Part shown: piece by piece, positions 58,001 to 64,000 of the stretch
How the letters are laid out: each line of letters begins with the position of its first letter
Numbering within the stretch: the stretch's first letter is position 1
Source: Tetracentron sinense
Taxonomy: Eukaryota; Streptophyta; Magnoliopsida; Trochodendrales; Trochodendraceae
NCBI GenBank assembly: GCA_015143295.1
Contig: CM026568.1
Location: 13,956,607 to 14,020,606, forward strand
Reading direction: 5' to 3'
Length of the DNA: 64,000 bases
Made by a program: the position numbers and the translations under genes
Notes under the pieces: generated by a model
Database searches by the model: none
Seen by the model: only the letters and a program-made list of their open reading frames with translations
Told to the model about the DNA's origin: nothing

Positions 58001-59448
58001 CTCATGGTTTTGGAAATTAATCCAAGATTAGTCATGATTTTAATCTTCTTAAAATTTACATAACCTAACCTATCACACCATAAGTCAAACGACTCTGTAA
58101 TATATGCAGAAATATAATTTATTTCATTGATAACATTGAGTTTGAACATCCCAGATACAGAATATCCTTTCTCAAAGGAATCTCATTCTTGGTGAGAATG
58201 CACTTATCTGCTTCAAAGATCATCTTGAAACCGTACTTTCTCATCAAGGAACCTGATACAAGGTTCCTCCTGATGTCCGGGACATGCAGGACTTCTCTAA
58301 GAATCATTGACTTCCTAGATGAGAACTCTAGTTTCACATTTCCTATTGCGACGACCTTAGAGAATGAATGGTTACCCTTATACATGTTCATTACATCCCC
58401 CACCAATTCATAGGATGTGAACATCTTTCTGTCTCCACAGATGTGGCGGCTAGCACCGGTGCCAATCCACCACTCAGCTTCATCACCAACCATACAGACT
58501 TCAGTAATGACGATGGCTGTTGCATCATTTTTGTCCTCTTTTAGGTCATTTCTCTTGCTCTCGTAGAAATTCTTTTTGGTCTTCTTTCTGAACTTGCATT
58601 CTCTCACTATCTGCCCCATCTTGCCAGAATTGTAGCACTCAATGCTTTTGTGTTGGAACTACTAGCAATGTTGGAGGGATCTTTGTTTCCTGAATTTTTT
58701 TAAAACTCCTTCTTCTTAGGAGAAACCTTTTTGTCAGACTTGCCCACAACCATATGGGCCTTGGATGAACTCTCTTCGTCTTTGTCTCGCTTCCAAGACT
58801 CTTCTTCCACTCGGAGATGTACATCAGAGTTTCAAGCGTCATGTCCTCCTTGTGCATGAGCTTGGCTTGGTACAACTTCTAGGATGTTGGAAGCTTTGCC
58901 ACAATAGCCCTAACATGAAAATTTTCATCCATAGATATTCCAGATGATACAATGGCATTAGCGATCTTCTGGAATTCCTGAACTTGATTCAGGATTGGCT
59001 TGTTGTCCACCATCTTGAATTCCAGATAATTTGCAACCAGAAAATTCTTGGTGTCGGACTCCTTGGAAATGTAGACGGTCCTGAGAGTCTCCCAAAGCTC
59101 TCTTGCTGTAATTACCTTCTAGTAGAACTGATCATAAAGAGCATTGGAGAGTGAGTTGAATAGATGATTGCGGCAATAATATTCGTCATCGTACCACTTC
59201 TATACATCCTTAGTCGCTTTCTCCACTATTGCTCTATCCACATCTGTCCCAGAAGAGATGAAAGGAAACAATTCTGTAAGAGCATACGGAATGTTAAGTT
59301 TACTCAGAAAATGCTTCATCTATTGGACCCTTCGATTGTAGTTCTGTCTTATTAACTTGGGGACAACATTGACTAGTACAAGTGTTGGAGTTGAACTTGT
59401 CATTTTGCTATGATTTAATCTGCAAAAGGGAGTAAACAATCTTCAAAT
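55025..59448 (-). pseudogene. Copia C internal region: gag, protease, integrase, RT, RNase H (fossil)
   Basis: Recognised motifs by part: protease EWWIGTGASRHICGD with the VLHVPDIRRNLVSG segment (58119-58619); gag-preintegrase DLWCDRLGYVNFKKIK (57916-58149); integrase HILNRVPKK (57413-57616); reverse transcriptase VDDILIFGT and MKDLGEVDVILGIKI (56245-56583), with a preceding piece HQMDVKIDFLNGELEEEIHM (56630-56812); RNase H YCDNQVAM and KHNHVRGGKIVIQYVK (55692-55928). Several breaks. 55025-55690 is non-coding 3' sequence. Confidence 0.85.
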
Positions 59449-62400
59449 TGTTGGATTTATTTCATAAATCCCTGCACAAGTTAGACAACTAAATAATTGA
59501 ATAACAAATATATAAGCATATATATATATATATATATATAACCGAATCCCACAAGTTGAGAGGCGCTCGAAAGAGAGTCTTTCTTGAAGATAGTCGAAGT
59601 CTCCCATGTGCAAGGAAAAAGCAACCCTATCTCCTGATATAACTCAACTTGGATTCAACCGACCAATTCCTAAGAGTTTGTACTACTAGGCATACTTGTG
59701 GTGCACTAAACCTCTTTTAGAGTATGCCCGAATAATTAAGATTAACTAAATTTATGAAAAAAAAAATTAATAAAAGAATTAATCTAAAATAGTGAAACAT
59801 GATTTTAGTTCAAAAAATCATTTTAGAAACCAGTCCAATTAATAAAACATTTTTTAATTAATAAACAATCATTTAATTGAAAATCAATCAAATCACAAGT
59901 TAAATATATTTATTTAACTTCACAAATTCGATTAAATCATTAATCTATTTTATCCAGAGTCTAGGCCAACCATACTATTTTATGCCATAAATTTGGCAGC
60001 ATAACGGTATATGGACCGAAATTGTCCAATTGGTTGAGTCCTTTTAAACCATCTCAATTCGATCAGTCAAGTTGGTTTAGTCCGTAGATCAACCGGTTAG
60101 GCTATCTGTTAGAGAAATTCATTAGGAAAACATTAGGCGGTCTGATTTAACCATCTCATGTTGATCTGTGAAATTGGTTTAGTTTGAAGACTAACCGGTT
60201 AGACTGACCGGTTCGAGTGAGTCAATCTTATAGACTACTAAAGAGGCTAATCCTTTCAGGGTTGACACCATGATTGGGCTACATGTAGCACCAATCTATG
60301 ATTAACCATTTCTGGAATCACACACTGTTCTATTCAATTGGATCTAGTCCAATCTGAACAACGAACGGGCCTATGGTTCAACCTTCTCTGGTAGACTAGA
60401 AATTGTTAGCTTATAGGTGTCCACCTTAAGTCTCCTTGTGATTTTGATGATAACACAATAATAGAATGTGAATTGTGTTACTAATGTCTCAATGAATTTT
60501 ATGTGAAATCAGTTTACCAAGAACATTAGCAAAGTCATTCAAGGAAAAAGCATGAAAGTGACACCATTTATGAGAAGATCTTTCATCAAGTCAATGCAAG
60601 TTATTTGGATCAAATTAAAGATCAATGAAGATTGAAAAAGAAGGATGATCTTGAACCTAAAGAAGTCAAATCAGAAGATCCAAAATCAAGTTGAAGACCA
60701 ACTCTCAAGAAGGTTTAAAGTAACATTTTTTATCTTTTAAGAGAGTTTAAGACTTGTGTAAAAAGTCCTCAAAGTTTGGTTGTTGAAAAACTCATAAACT
60801 TCGATTGACCCTAGGTTCCGTATGATCAAATTGAAAATTACTTAAAGAACCTAAAAAGTTGGTAATCTTGATGAAAATGAGGAAGAAGTCTTTTGAATCA
60901 AATCTCATTATTGAAGTCTCAAAAAATGGATTCTGTGCAAAAATTGCACCATCCAGACGTCTGGATGGGGTCATGCAATCGTCTAGATGAGCCAATTTTT
61001 TCTAGCCATTTTGTTCCAAATCCAGTTATCTTTGGGACCCATTTTGACCATGAATAAAACAATATTAGGATTTGATCATTAGACACAACATTGTTCCCCT
61101 TTGAATTTTAAATCGAATAGAAAGCTTAATCACCTAATTTCATTAAGCCAATCAAAGGTTGTGGTCGAAATACTAAAGGAGACAAAACATAGCACCATCT
61201 AGCCGACTGGATGGACTAGTCAATGTTGGGACCCACTTAGACTAAACATAAAGTAGAATAAGGATTTTTATATTAGACACAAAATTGTTTCCCTTTGAAT
61301 TTTGAGTCTAATGGAAGTTGAATCACCTAATTCCGATAAGTCAATCAAAATTTATGGTCGAAACACCGAGAGACAAAAATGGAGCACCATCCAGTAGACT
61401 GGATGAACTCATCCAGATGACTGGATGGCTCGGGCAGGGTATTTTGACTCTGTAACGGCTATTTTTTAATGGCTCATTTTGTATTAAATGTTACTCCAAC
61501 GGTCATAAAACTTCTTGGGCTATAAAATGAGATGATTTATGAACAAAATAAGAACTCTTATTATCCAATCAATCACTCACAAGCTTAGATTTCCAAATCT
61601 ATTGAGTATACCCTAGAAATCCCAAATCTTTTAACTTGAGCTATTCAACTCCAATCTTTGGGAGATTTTATTAGAGCTTCAAAGAGATCGTATTCAGTTC
61701 ATCTAAGGAGCATATCTCAAGATTGTAAACAACTCCAACTCATACTTGTTGTATTGAGAAAGTCAAGAATCGGTAGATTCTTACATTGAAGTTGAAGCTT
61801 CGGAAAAAGTCAAGAGAGAGGATTCTCTTGCAAGTGTAATAGTTTAGTCTTCACTTGGAAGAAGACTTCTGATTGAGAATAAATCGTGGTGAATCCTCTA
61901 GCAGGTATAGCTTGAGGCAGGGACGTAGTTGGGATTGCCGAACCTCGTGAACAAAGTCTTTGAGTTTGAATTCCTTAACTCTTTCCTTATTTCTTTGTAT
62001 TGCTTTCAATTTAGAATTTCTAGTTGCATTCCCTTGATTAATTTAAATACCACAAAATGGACTAAATTAGAACATTAAAATCATGTTAGTCTTCTTCCTC
62101 CTTGGACTGATCTGCCTCCTTTCTCTGGATGGACTGGTTCTAGGCTCTATCTGAAATTCAGCAAATTTTCTGGGTTCTCTATTTTATTTAGTGGGTTTGA
62201 GCCTTCTCAACCACTCCTTGTATAGAGCCCTAAGTTGTATGGTACTTTGTCGTTGGACCATAACCACCCTAACTATCCACGATCCAGATTCATTGAATCT
62301 AACCGCTCCAACTACTAATCGAAGGGTTGCATGGATAACCCAGGTCCGCCAACCCACATGGGTCGGCCAAACTCACCCAGATCCATGTGGGTCACACCCA

Positions 62401-62899
62401 CACAGCCCGCCACATGTCTCCTCAGGAGCACAAGATCTTAGTCCATCTATCCGACCGCCCTGATCTGATCAGACAAAAGAAGAAGCGACTAATTGTGACG
62501 ATGTGCACGTCCAAAGTGCCCAAAGCTCATTGCCCTTTGCACGCCGCTCACCCGCCGAAGATATGGTCTAAAGACTAGGAAAATAGGAGTTCCGTACACT
62601 TTAAGGAGTCTCCTATACCACAAGATTACATTCTATTAGAGTTTTAAAACACTTATAAATAAGGAAATTTTCTTTTATTTTTCCGTTGTAGGACTATGTT
62701 TTCAGAAAGAAAATGCACAAGTGAAATGAACTTGTCTCACAAGGAGACCAAACTTCAAATCACCCCCAAAGCAAAAGCATCATACTTTTGATTTAAAATA
62801 GAGATTTATTTGAAATAAAACAAAACACTTTTAAGGACTAAAACCCAAATTTAAAACTAAATAACTTATTTTAAAATCAATTTAAAATTAGATTCAACA
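59449..62899 (-). repeat. 5' LTR of Copia C, interrupted
   Basis: LTR sequence at 59449-60403 and 62084-62899, aligned with 53198-55011. The gap is filled by a younger LTR at 60404-62083. Confidence 0.8.
60404..62083 (+). repeat. Solo LTR of SIRE/Maximus-like Copia (fossil) in Copia C LTR
   Basis: 1,680 bp starting TGTTAGCTTATAGG and ending AAAATCA. TGTTAG also follows the right end (62084-62089), so the exact boundaries could shift by six bases and the target duplication is unclear. A TATA box (TATAAAATGA, 61521) is followed by leader with GAGGCAGGGACGTAG and GCCGAACCTCGTGAA, familiar from this type of LTR. Dyads of ATCCAGAYGTCTGGATG type (60949-60968 perfect; more at 61196 and 61386-61434) lie upstream. 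The uninterrupted LTR at 54170 shows the empty site. Confidence 0.6.
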
Positions 62900-62904
62900 T
62901 CTAA

Positions 62905-63081
62905 TACCAATCTTATACAAATCTTATACACAAGATATAGAAGCTGATAGTAAATCAAACACAAAATTTTATTTCCAAGTCCCAATGCAAGTTGAAATTA
63001 TTCTGAAACGCACATATGCAAGTACACATGCATGCTAGTACACTAACATGCACGGATACTAAACACTCCTCATATATATCT
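62905..63081 (-). other. 3' flank of the expansin gene
   Basis: Short AT-rich stretch between the Copia C target site and the expansin stop codon; probably 3' UTR. Tandem TCTTATACAA copies occur near 62911-62930. Confidence 0.5.
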
Positions 63082-63692
63082 TTAAAATTGATTCCCCTCA
63101 AAGGTCTGCCCAAATTGCCAATCAGTTGGTGCAACATTATCAGATTGTACCATCCTACCATCACTAGTAGTCACTTGGAATGACAAATCTTGCCCTAGTA
63201 ATTGTGTCACAGTTTGCCAGTTTTGGCCCCAATTTCGTGACATTTCTATCCAATCGGTGTTCGACCCCTTAATCCTGACGTTCGTAACATCGCCAACTCC
63301 TCCAACATTGTACACTAAGAGCAGTATCCAATAAGGGTTGCCCTTAATTTCGAATTTTATGCCTCCGATTTTGATACATGGGATTCGTCGGTATTGAACA
63401 GGGACAATGCCAGCTTTGTATTGCGCGATTTTTCGGAACATTGGCTGCGATAGATCGAAATGCTTCATTGGTGGGTTGCACCAATTATCATGAGGCTTAC
63501 TATAGTTAGGAGGGCAGAAGTTGGTCGCAGTTACATGGATCGTGTCTTGTAGGCACCACTGTGAAGATTTGTCGCACTGGATCTCGTAGCAGGCTCCACA
63601 AGTGAGGCCACCATTGAAAAGTGCAGTACTTAAGGCCGTGGTCTCGAGGCCATATCCTTCATCAAAGAGATTACCATAGCCACAAGCTCCTT
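63082..63692 (-). CDS. Alpha-expansin, last exon (partial gene)
   Basis: A cell-wall protein that loosens cellulose contacts without hydrolysis. The exon opens after a splice acceptor (GCTCAG, exon from 63692) with [14 protein letters not shown]. It carries the family-45-like barrel domain: [12 protein letters not shown], the TATNFCPPN motif and the HFDL motif. The CBM63-type domain follows: [37 protein letters not shown], and the usual end [10 protein letters not shown]. The sequence is uninterrupted, about 203 residues. The first exon (signal peptide and ATFYGG-type start) is not in the 300 bases to the right, so it lies beyond the window. [12 protein letters not shown] and the Phe-Asp-Glu after GNL recall the Arabidopsis EXPA21-26 group (inference). 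Confidence 0.92.
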
Positions 63693-64000
63693 CTGAGCGA
63701 CACAAACAATCTAGTCTAAATAACATTTATTTTGAATGGTATAAATAAAATTTAAAGGAAATGTGCCTTTGGTGATAAAACTTTCAACAAAACTCTTCAG
63801 TGTTAATTAAACTTTTTTTAGATGCATGTTATAAAACAATTTTTCATTGAATTTTTTTTTTTGGGGTATGAGTCATGTTTCTTGTCTGCAAGGTGATTCT
63901 AAACGGGTCTTTTAGGCATTTGTTAAGATTATTTAGGCTATAATCAATGGGATTATAATACGTGGATTGTGATCAAATAAAAATTAATGAGTGCAAAGGG
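63693..64000 (-). other. Expansin intron, partial
   Basis: AT-rich, without coding features; presumably the intron that ends at the acceptor at about 63693. The upstream exon is outside the window. Confidence 0.5.

Larger units (their letters stand above)
53198..62899 (-). mobile_element. Copia LTR retrotransposon C (fossil)
   Basis: Minus strand: 5' LTR (59449-62899, split by a 1.68-kb LTR insertion), gag and protease (about 58100-59400), integrase (about 57300-58100), reverse transcriptase (56245-56900), RNase H (55692-56000), polypurine tract (AAGTGGGCGAT just before the 3' LTR), 3' LTR (53198-55011). Flanks TCTAT (53193-53197) and TCTAA (62900-62904) match at 4 of 5 bases as target duplication. 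The LTRs are roughly 90% alike by eye. It is broken, with more than ten breaks. Relatives of its LTR occur at 24440-24643 and 38330-38612. Confidence 0.85.

Noticed and set aside
1-64000. CRISPR arrays, prokaryotic operons or phage systems
   Set aside because: No regular spacer arrays; introns, PSPG and expansin genes and plant retroelements show a plant nuclear genome.

Overview
The window is nuclear DNA from a flowering plant. The evidence is AT-rich DNA packed with LTR retrotransposons of plant lineages (Athila, Tat/Ogre-like, Tekay/Del-like, several Copia groups), plant L1-type LINE remains, a tRNA-derived SINE, small CACTA, MULE, hAT and Helitron-like elements, and host genes of plant families: family-1 UDP-glycosyltransferases with the PSPG box and an alpha-expansin. 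I cannot name the species from sequence alone; nothing suggests a grass.

Host genes. A tandem cluster of UGT83A1-like glycosyltransferases lies on the + strand. The 3' part of one gene opens the window (2-574). A two-exon gene at 41387-43094 has a reading-frame break early in exon 2 and an altered PSPG box. A heavily decayed copy lies at 48487-48865. The first two share 3' flanking sequence, so they are tandem duplicates now about 41 kb apart because of retrotransposon insertions. An alpha-expansin (minus strand, last exon 63082-63692) runs off the right edge.

Transposon layout. 1093-1283: miniature CACTA-like element. 1284-5471: old Copia (+), call it A, holding a LINE 3' tail. 5539-28815: one Copia element (minus), call it B, split by a 14.5-kb Athila element (5760-20294, 5-bp target duplication GTCTC) in its 3' LTR, by a 3.2-kb solo LTR (22632-25826, target duplication CTCGA) in pol, and by a SINE (28519-28690, 15-bp duplication) in its 5' LTR. 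The Athila element itself holds a 2.65-kb Tat/Ogre-type LTR (7920-10573). 29340-34300: pieces of SIRE/Maximus-type Copia in opposite orientations. 34300-39050: decayed retroelement debris, including a Copia RNase H/3' end. 39667-40529: two inverted-repeat elements just upstream of the second UGT gene. 43692-47374: probable Helitron. 48876-49515: hAT-like MITE. 49516-52300: LINE derivative (minus) that retains only ORF1. 53198-62899: Copia (minus), call it C, with 1.8-kb LTRs, one split by a 1.68-kb solo LTR.

Most interesting signals. Perfect palindromes of 16-20 bp recur in LTRs of unrelated families. In the Athila element the same CGATCGATCG palindromes occur both upstream of the LTR TATA box and, as a cluster next to a second TATA box, directly in front of the env-like ORF; this looks like a separate internal promoter. 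The Tat/Ogre-type LTR carries five copies of a 27-bp imperfect palindrome. The second UGT gene has His instead of Gln at the last PSPG position.
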